DNA of 64,000 nucleotides from Microbacterium sp. ACRRU (GTDB lineage Bacteria; Actinomycetota; Actinomycetes; Actinomycetales; Microbacteriaceae). A program made the translations under genes and the position numbers. Every line of letters starts with the position of its first letter. Position 1 is the stretch's first letter. The DNA is taken from positions 1 through 64,000 of the forward strand of contig NZ_JAKRNI010000011.1 in NCBI RefSeq assembly GCF_022346945.1, read 5' to 3'. A model generated the notes under the pieces. The model had not been told where the DNA came from and did no database searches. It worked only from the letters and a program-made list of their open reading frames with translations. Below, one piece after another: positions 7,998 to 15,663 of the stretch.

Positions 7998-9212
7998 ATG
8001 CGCACCCTTCCCCTCCGACGCGCGGGCGTATTCGCGCTCGCGGTCGGCGCCACCGTCGGACTCGCCGCGTGCTCCGGCGGCGCCGGCGGCGGTTCGGCCG
8101 CTCCCGCCCCCGGCTCGTCGTCGTCGGCCGCCGACGAGACCGGAACCCGCGTCGCGCTGTCGTACCCGGGCGGCATCGTCGTCCTCGACGGCGAGACGCT
8201 CGAGGTCGTCGGCGACGTCGACTCCGAGGAGTTCACGCGGCTCAACTCCGCCGGCGACGGTCGGCACGTCATGGTGACCACCACCGCCGGCTTCCAGGTG
8301 CTGGATGCCGGGACGGCGCAGGACGAGCCCGTCCTCACCGACCTGGTGTTCCCCGCCGAGAAGGCCGGTCACGTCGTCGTCCACGGCGGCAAGACGGTGC
8401 TGTACGCCGACGGCACGAGCGACACGACCGTGTTCGACACCGACGCCCTGCTGGCATCCACCGACGAACTCCCCGAGACCGAGACGATCCCGGGCGTCGA
8501 GGCGCACCACGGTGTGTCGATCGTGCTGGAGGACGGCTCCTTCGTTACGACCGTGGGCAACGCCGACGGGCGCACGGGCATCGTCGTGAAGGACCCGTCG
8601 GGTGCGACCGTCGCCGAGAGCGCCGACTGCCCCGGCGTTCACGGTGAGGGCACCGCTCAGGACGAGGTCGTCGTGTTCGGGTGCGAGAACGGCGCGCTCT
8701 TCTTCGACGACGGCGAGATCACCAAGCTCGACGCTCCCGACCAGCCGTACGGGCGCACCGGCAACCTGTTCGTCAGCGAGACCAGCCCGCTGGTGATCGG
8801 CGACTACAAGGACGACCGGGATGCCGAGGGCTACCTGCTGAACCGCATCGCCCTCATCGACACCGCAGCCAAGACCCAGACCGTCGTCGACATGCCCGAG
8901 GGCGCGGAGTACACCTTCCGTGACCTCGCTCGCGGCCCCGGTGACCTCGGCTACATCCTCGCCTCCGACGGCTCGATCCACGTCTTCGACCCCGAGGCCG
9001 GCGCTTTCACGGACGCGTTCCCGGTGATCGACGCGTGGGAGGGTCCGGCCGAGTGGCAGGACGCGCACCCCGCCATCAAGGTCAGCGGTGACATCGCCTA
9101 CGTGACCGAGCCCGCCAAGAACATGGTGCACGCGGTCGGCCTCACCACGGGCGAGGTTCTCACGAGCGCGACGCTCGAGGTGACGCCCAACGAGATCGCC
9201 CTCACGCGCTGA
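7998..9212 (+). CDS. aztD: Zinc metallochaperone AztD
   Basis: 404 aa, lipoprotein signal peptide ending VGLAAC (Cys25), followed by a Gly/Ser-rich linker and a beta-propeller body. Histidines in AEKAGHVVVHGGKT, GVEAHHGVS and CPGVHGEG are candidate zinc ligands. In characterised azt operons AztD is a periplasmic chaperone that transfers zinc to AztC. Here it would sit on the outer face of the membrane as a lipoprotein. A purine-rich AGAAGAAAGAAG precedes the ATG. It is the last gene of the operon and is followed by a hairpin terminator. Confidence 0.88.
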   Translation: MRTLPLRRAGVFALAVGATVGLAACSGGAGGGSAAPAPGSSSSAADETGTRVALSYPGGIVVLDGETLEVVGDVDSEEFTRLNSAGDGRHVMVTTTAGFQVLDAGTAQDEPVLTDLVFPAEKAGHVVVHGGKTVLYADGTSDTTVFDTDALLASTDELPETETIPGVEAHHGVSIVLEDGSFVTTVGNADGRTGIVVKDPSGATVAESADCPGVHGEGTAQDEVVVFGCENGALFFDDGEITKLDAPDQPYGRTGNLFVSETSPLVIGDYKDDRDAEGYLLNRIALIDTAAKTQTVVDMPEGAEYTFRDLARGPGDLGYILASDGSIHVFDPEAGAFTDAFPVIDAWEGPAEWQDAHPAIKVSGDIAYVTEPAKNMVHAVGLTTGEVLTSATLEVTPNEIALTR

Positions 9213-9221
9213 GTGCGACGA

Positions 9222-9250
9222 GCCGCCCCGGGACTTTCCCGGGGCGGTTT
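9222..9250 (+). terminator. Rho-independent terminator after aztD
   Basis: GCCGCCCCGGG (9222-9232) pairs with CCCGGGGCGGT (9238-9248), closed by a short ACTTT loop and followed by T residues on the plus strand. It also separates the convergent LacI gene. Confidence 0.8.
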
Positions 9251-9257
9251 CGTGCGC

Positions 9258-10271
9258 TCACGCCGATTCGCGCCAGACGATCGGGCTCTCCAGCAGGATC
9301 GGGGCGTCGAAGGTCTGACCGTCGAGCTGGGCGAGGACGGCGCGGGCGGCGGTACTGCCGAGCTGGTCGGCGGGCTGGTGCACGGTCGACAGCGGGGGGT
9401 CGCAGCGCAACGCCCACGAGCTGTCGTCGAAGCCGACGATGCCGACGTCGTCCGGCACGCGGCGCCCCGCCTCGCGCAGGGCTTCCAGCGCCCCGGCGGC
9501 GACGGCGTCGCTGGAGGCGAAGATGCCGTCGACATCGGGAGCCCGGTCGAGCAGACGCTTCATGCCCGCCTTGCCGTCGGAGAACGAATAGAACGGCACG
9601 CGTTCGACGAGCTGCGGATCGAAGCCGGCGCCGAGGGCGTCGACGAACCCGGCGAGGCGGTCGGCGCCGGAGTCGCGGTCGAGGGCCGCGGCGACCATGC
9701 CGACGCGGCGACGGCCCGTGCCGACGAGCCGCCGCGTGATCTCGCGCGCAGAGCCCCGGTTGTCGATCGCCACGTGGGCGGCATCGCCGATGTCGCGAGG
9801 GTTTCCGACGAAGGCGGCGGGCAGACCCAGCTCGACGACCGCGCGCGTGATGGGGTCGCCGACGCGGGCCGAGACGATGATGACACCGTCGATGAGTCCG
9901 CCGCTGAGGTAACGCGCGAGCCGGTCGACGTCGCGCGGGGTGTCGGCGATGAGGCAGGACAGCTGGTAGTCGGCCTCGGACAGGGCGCTGTTGGCCCCCA
10001 GCAGAATGGACGCGATGTTCGGGTCCTCGACGAACAGCGAGTGCGGTTCGTGCACGATCAGGCCGATCGCCTGGGAGCTGCGCATCACGAGGCTCCGCGC
10101 GGCGCGATTGGGAACGAATCCGACCTTCGCGATGGCCGCCTCGATCGCGGACCGGGCGTCTTCCGACACGTACGGCTGCCCGTTCAGCACGCGGCTCACC
10201 GTGCCCCGCGAGACGCCCGCCTCGAGGGCGACGTCCTTCACGGTCGCGCGACGCCGACGCTCCGTTTCCAC
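9258..10271 (-). CDS. LacI-family transcriptional repressor of the galactoside operon
   Basis: 337 aa. The N-terminal helix-turn-helix ATVKDVALEAGVSRGTVSRV (residues 9-28) and hinge helix PNRAARSLV are typical. The rest is a periplasmic-binding-protein-like sugar domain. GTG at 10271 is the start, with TAGGAT six nt upstream and no ribosome binding site. It is divergent from the GH42/ABC/GH36 operon, and an operator of the same family as the two in front of GH42 lies 29 nt from its own start, so autoregulation is likely. The ligand is presumably a galactoside. Confidence 0.9.
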   Translation of the reverse strand: METERRRRATVKDVALEAGVSRGTVSRVLNGQPYVSEDARSAIEAAIAKVGFVPNRAARSLVMRSSQAIGLIVHEPHSLFVEDPNIASILLGANSALSEADYQLSCLIADTPRDVDRLARYLSGGLIDGVIIVSARVGDPITRAVVELGLPAAFVGNPRDIGDAAHVAIDNRGSAREITRRLVGTGRRRVGMVAAALDRDSGADRLAGFVDALGAGFDPQLVERVPFYSFSDGKAGMKRLLDRAPDVDGIFASSDAVAAGALEALREAGRRVPDDVGIVGFDDSSWALRCDPPLSTVHQPADQLGSTAARAVLAQLDGQTFDAPILLESPIVWRESA

Positions 10272-10277
10272 GCCCCG

Positions 10278-10283
10278 ATCCTA
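10278..10283 (-). promoter_or_regulatory. -10 box of the LacI gene (leaderless)
   Basis: On the minus strand TAGGAT is followed by six nt (CGGGGC) and then the GTG start codon. Confidence 0.55.
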
Positions 10284-10299
10284 GGGGGAGGAGGGGCCC

Positions 10300-10317
10300 T
10301 CTGTGAACGAGCACAGA
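10300..10317. promoter_or_regulatory. LacI-family operator O1
   Basis: TCTGTGAACGAGCACAGA has 6 bp inverted arms TCTGTG/CACAGA. It is close to the repressor gene start and shares its arms with two further copies. Confidence 0.8.
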
Positions 10318-10357
10318 TTGGTAACGAAGCCTTGACGCGGAAAACGCGGGATGTCAC

Positions 10358-10375
10358 TCTGTGTACGTTCACAGA
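10358..10375. promoter_or_regulatory. LacI-family operator O2
   Basis: TCTGTGTACGTTCACAGA differs from O3 at one position only. It lies in the GH42 promoter region, downstream of a TTGACG -35-like hexamer at 10332-10337. Confidence 0.85.
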
Positions 10376-10402
10376 ACCTCGACGGTGAGGCATCCGCTCG
10401 AA

Positions 10403-10420
10403 TCTGTGCACGTTCACAGA
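10403..10420. promoter_or_regulatory. LacI-family operator O3
   Basis: TCTGTGCACGTTCACAGA ends 3 nt before the GAGGAG ribosome binding site of the GH42 gene. O2 and O3 starts are 45 bp apart and O1 is a further 58 bp upstream, so looping between dimers is possible. Confidence 0.85.
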
Positions 10421-10432
10421 ACGAGGAGCAGG

Positions 10433-12442
10433 ATGACCGATCGCACCACCTTTACTCACGAGGGCATCGCCTTCGGGTGCGACTACAACCCCGAGCAGTG
10501 GTCGCCCGAGGTCTGGGACGAGGACATCCGTCTCATGCGCGAGGCCGGGGTCGACCTCGTCGCGATCAACATCTTCGGGTGGTCCCACCTGCAGCCGGCC
10601 TCCGACGCGTTCGACTTCGCCGCCCTCGACGACATCCTGCAGCGACTCCACGACGCCGGGATCCGCGTCAACCTCGGCACCGGCACCGCGTCGGCCCCCG
10701 CGTGGCTGAGCCGGGCCTACCCCGAAGTGCTGCCCATGGCCGAGGACGGGACCCGCCGGTACCCGGGTGGGCGTCAGGCCTGGTGCCCGAGCTCGCCGAT
10801 CTTCCGCACGGCATCCCTGCGTCTGGTCGAAGCGGTCGCCGCCCGCTACGGAGCGCACCCGGCGGTGGCGCTATGGCACGTCTCGAACGAACTGGGATGC
10901 CACAACGCCCTCTGCTACTGCGACGAGAGCGCCGCGGCGTTCCGCCTCTGGCTGCGCGAGCGGTACGGGTCGATCAGCGAACTGAATCGCGCGTGGGGGA
11001 CCGCCTTCTGGAGCCAGACGTACCACGACTGGGAGGAGATCCTGCCGCCGCGGGCGGCGCTGTCGGCCCGCAACCCCGGTCAGCTGCTCGACTTCCACCG
11101 TTTCAGCTCGGACGCCGTCTTCGCGCAGTACCGCGCGGAGGCCGACGTGCTCCGCCGTCTCAGCGACCGCCCGGTGACGACGAACTTCATGGTCACCGCG
11201 CACATCGAGAACATGGACTACTGGTCGTGGGCCGCCGAGATGGATGTCATCGCCAACGACCACTACCTCGACCACCGGCTCGGCGACCCCCGGAGCGAGC
11301 TCGCCTTCGCCGCCGACCTCAGCCGCGGCCTCGCCGAGGGAGCGCCCTGGATCCTCATGGAGCACTCCACCGGGGCGGTGAACTGGCAGCCGCTCAACCT
11401 CGCCAAGGAGCCCGGCCAGCTGCTGCGCAACTCTCTCACGCACGTCGCGCGCGGCGCGGACGGGGTGTGCTTCTTCCAATGGCGGGCGTCGGTGCAGGGC
11501 GCCGAGAAGTTCCATTCCGCGATGCTGCCCCACGCCGGCACCGACTCCGCGGTGTGGCGCGAGGTCGTCGAACTCGGAGGGATCGTCGACCGCCTCGGCG
11601 AGGTCGCGGGCTCCCGGGTGGTGGCGGATGCCGCGCTGGTCTTCTCGTGGGAGGCGTGGTGGGCCACCGACACCGAATGCCGTCCGAGCCAGGCGGTCGG
11701 ATACCTCACGCAGGTGCACGCGGTCTACGCCGCGCTGCACCTCCAGGGCCTCACGGTCGACATCGTCCGACCGGGCGCCGACCTGTCGGCCTACCGCTTC
11801 GTCGCGGTACCGGGACTCCACCTCCTGCGCGCCGACGAGGCGGCCGTCCTGACCCGCTGGATCGATGCGGGCGGGACCGCCGTGGTCACCTTCAACTCGG
11901 GCATCGTCGATGAGAACGACCGCATCTGGGCGGGCGGCTACACCGGTCCGCTGCGCGAGGCGCTCGGCATCCACGTCGAGGAGTTCGCGCCCGTCGCCCC
12001 CGGTGTCGGGATCGCGCTCGACGACGGTACGGCCTCCCGTCTCTGGAGCGAACGCCTCCGTGCGACGACGGCCGAGACCGTCGCCCGCTTCGTCGACGGC
12101 CCGGCGGCCGGGTCGCCCGCGATCACGCGCAATGCCCACGGGCGGGGGAACGCCTGGTACTTCGCCACGCAACTGGAGCCCGCCGCCCTCGCCGACCGGC
12201 TCGGTGCGATCGCGCGCGAGGCGGGCGTCCGCCCGCCCGTCGAGGTCGATGCCCCGGGGGCGTGCGAGATCGTGCGGCGGCGCGGCGAGACCGCGTCGTA
12301 CGTCTTCGTCGTCAACCACGGCGACACCGAGCTGGTCGCCGACGTGCGCGGCGCCGAGCTCGTCACGGGAACGGCGGTCGACGGACGACTGCCCGTTCCC
12401 CCCGGCGCCGTGCGCGTCGTCCGAGAGGAGAACCACTCATGA
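10433..12442 (+). CDS. Beta-galactosidase, glycoside hydrolase family 42
   Basis: 669 aa intracellular enzyme without signal peptide. The N-terminus has the GH42 pattern FGCDYNPEQW. The acid/base glutamate is in WHVSNELGCHN (about residue 152) and the nucleophile glutamate in WILMEHSTG (about 309). The cysteine cluster CHNALCYCDE matches the zinc site of many GH42 enzymes. The reading frame is open upstream, but GAGGAG at 10423-10428 and operator O3 fix ATG 10433 as the start. It is first in an operon with a sugar importer and alpha-galactosidase, and overlaps the next gene by 4 bp. Confidence 0.93.
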   Translation: MTDRTTFTHEGIAFGCDYNPEQWSPEVWDEDIRLMREAGVDLVAINIFGWSHLQPASDAFDFAALDDILQRLHDAGIRVNLGTGTASAPAWLSRAYPEVLPMAEDGTRRYPGGRQAWCPSSPIFRTASLRLVEAVAARYGAHPAVALWHVSNELGCHNALCYCDESAAAFRLWLRERYGSISELNRAWGTAFWSQTYHDWEEILPPRAALSARNPGQLLDFHRFSSDAVFAQYRAEADVLRRLSDRPVTTNFMVTAHIENMDYWSWAAEMDVIANDHYLDHRLGDPRSELAFAADLSRGLAEGAPWILMEHSTGAVNWQPLNLAKEPGQLLRNSLTHVARGADGVCFFQWRASVQGAEKFHSAMLPHAGTDSAVWREVVELGGIVDRLGEVAGSRVVADAALVFSWEAWWATDTECRPSQAVGYLTQVHAVYAALHLQGLTVDIVRPGADLSAYRFVAVPGLHLLRADEAAVLTRWIDAGGTAVVTFNSGIVDENDRIWAGGYTGPLREALGIHVEEFAPVAPGVGIALDDGTASRLWSERLRATTAETVARFVDGPAAGSPAITRNAHGRGNAWYFATQLEPAALADRLGAIAREAGVRPPVEVDAPGACEIVRRRGETASYVFVVNHGDTELVADVRGAELVTGTAVDGRLPVPPGAVRVVREENHS

Positions 12443-13362
12443 CCGCTCCCGTCGCCACCGCGGCACCGGCCGGGGCATCGACGCCCCGGGTGCGCCGCCG
12501 CATCCCCCACAAGGGAGCGATCGTGGCCTTCATCGCCCCGTTCGTGGTGCTGTTCGTGCTCTTCTACCTCGTGCCGATCGGCTACGCGGTGTGGAAATCT
12601 CTGCTCGTCGTCGAGCGGGACGGCACGTTCGGTCAGGCCCGCGAGGTGTTCGGTGGGCTGGCCCAGTACGCACTGGTGTTCCAGAACACCGCGTTCTGGA
12701 CGTCCGTCGGGCGCGTCCTGCTGTTCGGTGTCGTGCAGGTGCCGGTGATGCTGGGACTCGCGCTCCTGTTCGCGCTGCTGCTGGACTCGCCGTTGCTGCG
12801 CGGCAAGCGGTTCTTCCGTCTGGCGTTCTTCGTGCCCTACGCGGTGCCGGGAGTGATCGCGGCGATCATGTGGGGGTTCCTGTACTCCCCGAACCTGTCG
12901 CCGTTCCCCGCGGTCACCGCCAACGTCGACCTGCTGTCCGCCGACCTGGTGCTGTGGTCCATCGCCAACGTCGTGACGTGGGTGTTCGTGGGCTACAACA
13001 TGCTCATCATCTACTCGACGCTCCTGGCGATCCCGCAGGAGATCTACGAGGCCGCACGCATCGACGGGGCGGGTCAGGCCCGCATCGCGTGGTCCATCAA
13101 GATCCCGCTCGTGCGGCCCGCTCTCGTCCTCACCGGCGTGCTGTCGATCATCGGAACCCTGCAGCTCCTCGCCGAACCGCAGACCTTCCGGTCGTTCAGC
13201 TCGGCGGTGACGAGCACCTTCACCCCCAACATGACGATCTACGCGACCAGCTCGATCCCGAACGTCTCCCTCGCCGCGGCGTTCTCGGTCGTGCTCGCGC
13301 TGGCGACCTTCGTGCTGTCGTTCACCTTCCTCCGTCTCAGCCGTCGTGGAGTCCAGTCATGA
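12439..13362 (+). CDS. Galactoside ABC transporter permease (first)
   Basis: 307 aa, MalF-family CUT1 permease without the large MalF insert. Six transmembrane segments follow a basic N-terminus (RVRRRIPHKGAIVAFIAPF). The EAA loop is EIYEAARIDGAGQARIAW at about residues 200-217. ATG overlaps the GH42 stop by 4 bp (ATGA). It pairs with the next gene product to form the channel. No ATPase gene is in the operon, so a shared MsiK-type ATPase encoded elsewhere is expected, as is usual for actinobacterial CUT1 importers. Confidence 0.9.
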   Translation: MTAPVATAAPAGASTPRVRRRIPHKGAIVAFIAPFVVLFVLFYLVPIGYAVWKSLLVVERDGTFGQAREVFGGLAQYALVFQNTAFWTSVGRVLLFGVVQVPVMLGLALLFALLLDSPLLRGKRFFRLAFFVPYAVPGVIAAIMWGFLYSPNLSPFPAVTANVDLLSADLVLWSIANVVTWVFVGYNMLIIYSTLLAIPQEIYEAARIDGAGQARIAWSIKIPLVRPALVLTGVLSIIGTLQLLAEPQTFRSFSSAVTSTFTPNMTIYATSSIPNVSLAAAFSVVLALATFVLSFTFLRLSRRGVQS

Positions 13363-14282
13363 GCGCGCTCGCCCCCCACCCCACCGACACCCGCACGCTC
13401 ACGACGGGCCGGCGCGCCGCGCGGCGTCCCGTGGCGACCGGCCCGCGCGAAAGCATCGTGTCGCGCACCACGGCCATGGTCGTGATGTCGATCTTCACGC
13501 TCTACTTCCTCATTCCGCTGTGGTGGCTCGTCGTGGCATCCACGAAGGACCGCGGACAGCTCTTCAGCACCAACGCGCTGTGGTTCGCCGACTTCCGGTT
13601 CTTCGAAAACGTGGCGCAGCTGTTCACCTACCGCGACGGGGTGTACCTGAAGTGGCTGGCCAACAGCGCCCTGTACGCCGGCGTCGGCGGTGTCATCGCG
13701 ACCATCGTGGCCGCGATGTGCGGCTACGCGCTGGCGAAGTACCGGTTCCCGGGCCGCGAAGCGATCTTCAACACCGTCCTCGGCGGCGTCCTCGTGCCGG
13801 CGACGGCCCTCGCCCTGCCGCTGTTCCTGCTGTTCAGCCAGGTGCAGCTCACCGACACCTATTGGGCGGTGCTGCTGCCCAGCATCGTCAGCCCCTTCGG
13901 CGTCTACTTGGCGCGGGTGTTCGCCGAGGCATCCGTGCCCGACGAGCTCCTCGAGGCCAGCCGCCTGGACGGGGCGGGGGAGGTGCGCACGTTCTTCACG
14001 GTGTCGATCCGCCTGATGTTCCCCGCGCTGGTGACGGTGTTCCTGTTCCAGTTCGTCTCGATCTGGAACAACTTCTTCCTGCCGCTGATCATGCTGCGCA
14101 GCGAAGAGCTCTTCCCCGTCACGTACGGCCTCTACGCGTGGAACTCCACGATCAACCAGTTCCCCGAGCTGCGCACGTACGTGCTCGTCGGCTCACTCAT
14201 CTCCATCGTCCCGCTCATCGTGACGTTCCTGCTGCTCCAGAGGTACTGGCGCACCGGGCTCGGCACGGGGGCCCTCAAGTAA
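13359..14282 (+). CDS. Galactoside ABC transporter permease (second)
   Basis: 307 aa, MalG-family permease. The ATG at 13359 overlaps the preceding stop by 4 bp. About six membrane segments are present. The EAA motif ELLEASRLDGAGEVRTFFTV is at about residues 195-214, and the C-terminus is GLGTGALK. The open frame continues upstream, but the overlap start yields a normal-length protein. Confidence 0.9.
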   Translation: MSALAPHPTDTRTLTTGRRAARRPVATGPRESIVSRTTAMVVMSIFTLYFLIPLWWLVVASTKDRGQLFSTNALWFADFRFFENVAQLFTYRDGVYLKWLANSALYAGVGGVIATIVAAMCGYALAKYRFPGREAIFNTVLGGVLVPATALALPLFLLFSQVQLTDTYWAVLLPSIVSPFGVYLARVFAEASVPDELLEASRLDGAGEVRTFFTVSIRLMFPALVTVFLFQFVSIWNNFFLPLIMLRSEELFPVTYGLYAWNSTINQFPELRTYVLVGSLISIVPLIVTFLLLQRYWRTGLGTGALK

Positions 14283-14289
14283 CGAACCT

Positions 14290-14310
14290 CCCGTCGGCGC
14301 GACCGACGGG
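14290..14310 (+). promoter_or_regulatory. Intercistronic stem-loop before the binding-protein gene
   Basis: CCCGTCGG (14290-14297) pairs with CCGACGGG (14303-14310) around a 5 nt loop, 20 nt before the binding-protein ATG. It has no T tract. Such hairpins often mark mRNA processing or stabilisation points that raise the level of the binding protein. Confidence 0.5.
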
Positions 14311-14329
14311 CCAACCGAGAGAAGGAATC

Positions 14330-15655
14330 ATGCAGCACAAGAAGAGAGCGGTCAGTGTCGCCCTGCTCGCCGCGGGCGCCCTGGTCATGGCGGGATGCTC
14401 GGCGTCGAGCACCGGCGGCGGCGACGCGGCGTCGTGCGCCCCCGCGGGCGAGGACGTCACGCTCACGTTCACCTCGTGGATCCCGGGCATCGAGGATGCC
14501 GTGGCGATCTGGAACGAGCAGAACCCCGACATCCAGGTCGAGGTGCAGACCGGCCCCTCCGGCAACGCCGGCACGTACCAGAACTTCTTCAACCAGCTGC
14601 AGGCGGGGAACGCCCCCGACCTGGGCCAGATCGAGTACGACGCGCTGCCGAACTTCCGCGTGCAGGACGGACTGGCGAACCTCGGCGCGTGTGAAGAGGT
14701 CGTCGCCGCTCAGGACCAGTTCGTCGACTGGACCTGGAAGCAGGTAACGCTCGGCACCGAGAACGAGGTCTACGGTGTGCCGCAGGACGCCGGCCCCATG
14801 GCGTTGTTCTACCGCAGCGACCTGTTCGCCCAGAACGGCATCGAGGTTCCCACGACGTGGGACGAGTACCGCGAGGCGGCCGTGAAGATCCGCGAGCTGG
14901 GGGGATACATCACCAACTTCTCGCAGAGCGACATCAACCAGTTCGCCGGCTTCGTGTGGCAGGCGGGCGGGCAGTGGTTCGCCAACGACGGGGACGCGTG
15001 GCAGGTCGATCTGACCGACAGCGTCTCGACCCAGGTCGCCGACTACTGGCAGGGTCTCATCGAAGACGACCTCGTCTCGTCGTACCCGGCGTGGACCGAC
15101 GAGTGGAACAACGCCTACAACACCGGTGAGGTGTGGACGTGGAACTCCGCCGTGTGGGGCGCCAACTCCATCTCGAGCGGCGCTCCCGACACGGCCGGCA
15201 ACTGGTCGGTCGCGCAGAGCCCGCAGTGGGAGGCCGGTCAGTCGGCGGCGGGGAACTGGGGTGGATCCTCCATCGCGGTGTTCAAGTCGACCGAGCACCT
15301 CTACGAGGCGGCGAAGTTCGCGCTGTGGCTCAACACGTCGGAGGAAGCCCTGACGTCGCTGAACACGACCGCGGCGATCTACCCCGCGACCAAGGACGGC
15401 CTGTCGCTGCCGTCGCTGCAGGAGGGCGTGCCCTTCTACGGTGACCAGAAGATCTACGACGTCTTCGCCGAGGCCTCCGGCCAGGTCGACCCCAACTTCG
15501 TGTGGGGCCCGACCATGACCCAGGTGTACGCCGACGTGTCGGACGGCTTCAAGTCGGCCGTCGCCGGTTCGGGGACTCTGGCCGAGGCACTGGCCTCCGC
15601 TCAGGAGAAGACCATCGCGACCCTCGAGGCGCAGTCGATTCCGGTCGCGGAGTAA
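14330..15655 (+). CDS. Extracellular solute-binding lipoprotein for galactosides
   Basis: 441 aa family 1 (MalE-like) binding protein. The signal peptide ends in LVMAGC with Cys23 for lipidation. A domain typical of CUT1 receptors follows (LTFTSWIPGIEDAVAIWNEQ). GAGAGAAGGAATC gives the ribosome binding site for ATG 14330. The same frame is open far upstream, overlapping the permease gene, but the lipobox fixes the start. It delivers an oligosaccharide, probably galactose-containing given the flanking GH42 and GH36 genes. Confidence 0.9.
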   Translation: MQHKKRAVSVALLAAGALVMAGCSASSTGGGDAASCAPAGEDVTLTFTSWIPGIEDAVAIWNEQNPDIQVEVQTGPSGNAGTYQNFFNQLQAGNAPDLGQIEYDALPNFRVQDGLANLGACEEVVAAQDQFVDWTWKQVTLGTENEVYGVPQDAGPMALFYRSDLFAQNGIEVPTTWDEYREAAVKIRELGGYITNFSQSDINQFAGFVWQAGGQWFANDGDAWQVDLTDSVSTQVADYWQGLIEDDLVSSYPAWTDEWNNAYNTGEVWTWNSAVWGANSISSGAPDTAGNWSVAQSPQWEAGQSAAGNWGGSSIAVFKSTEHLYEAAKFALWLNTSEEALTSLNTTAAIYPATKDGLSLPSLQEGVPFYGDQKIYDVFAEASGQVDPNFVWGPTMTQVYADVSDGFKSAVAGSGTLAEALASAQEKTIATLEAQSIPVAE

Positions 15656-15663
15656 CCGCGGGC

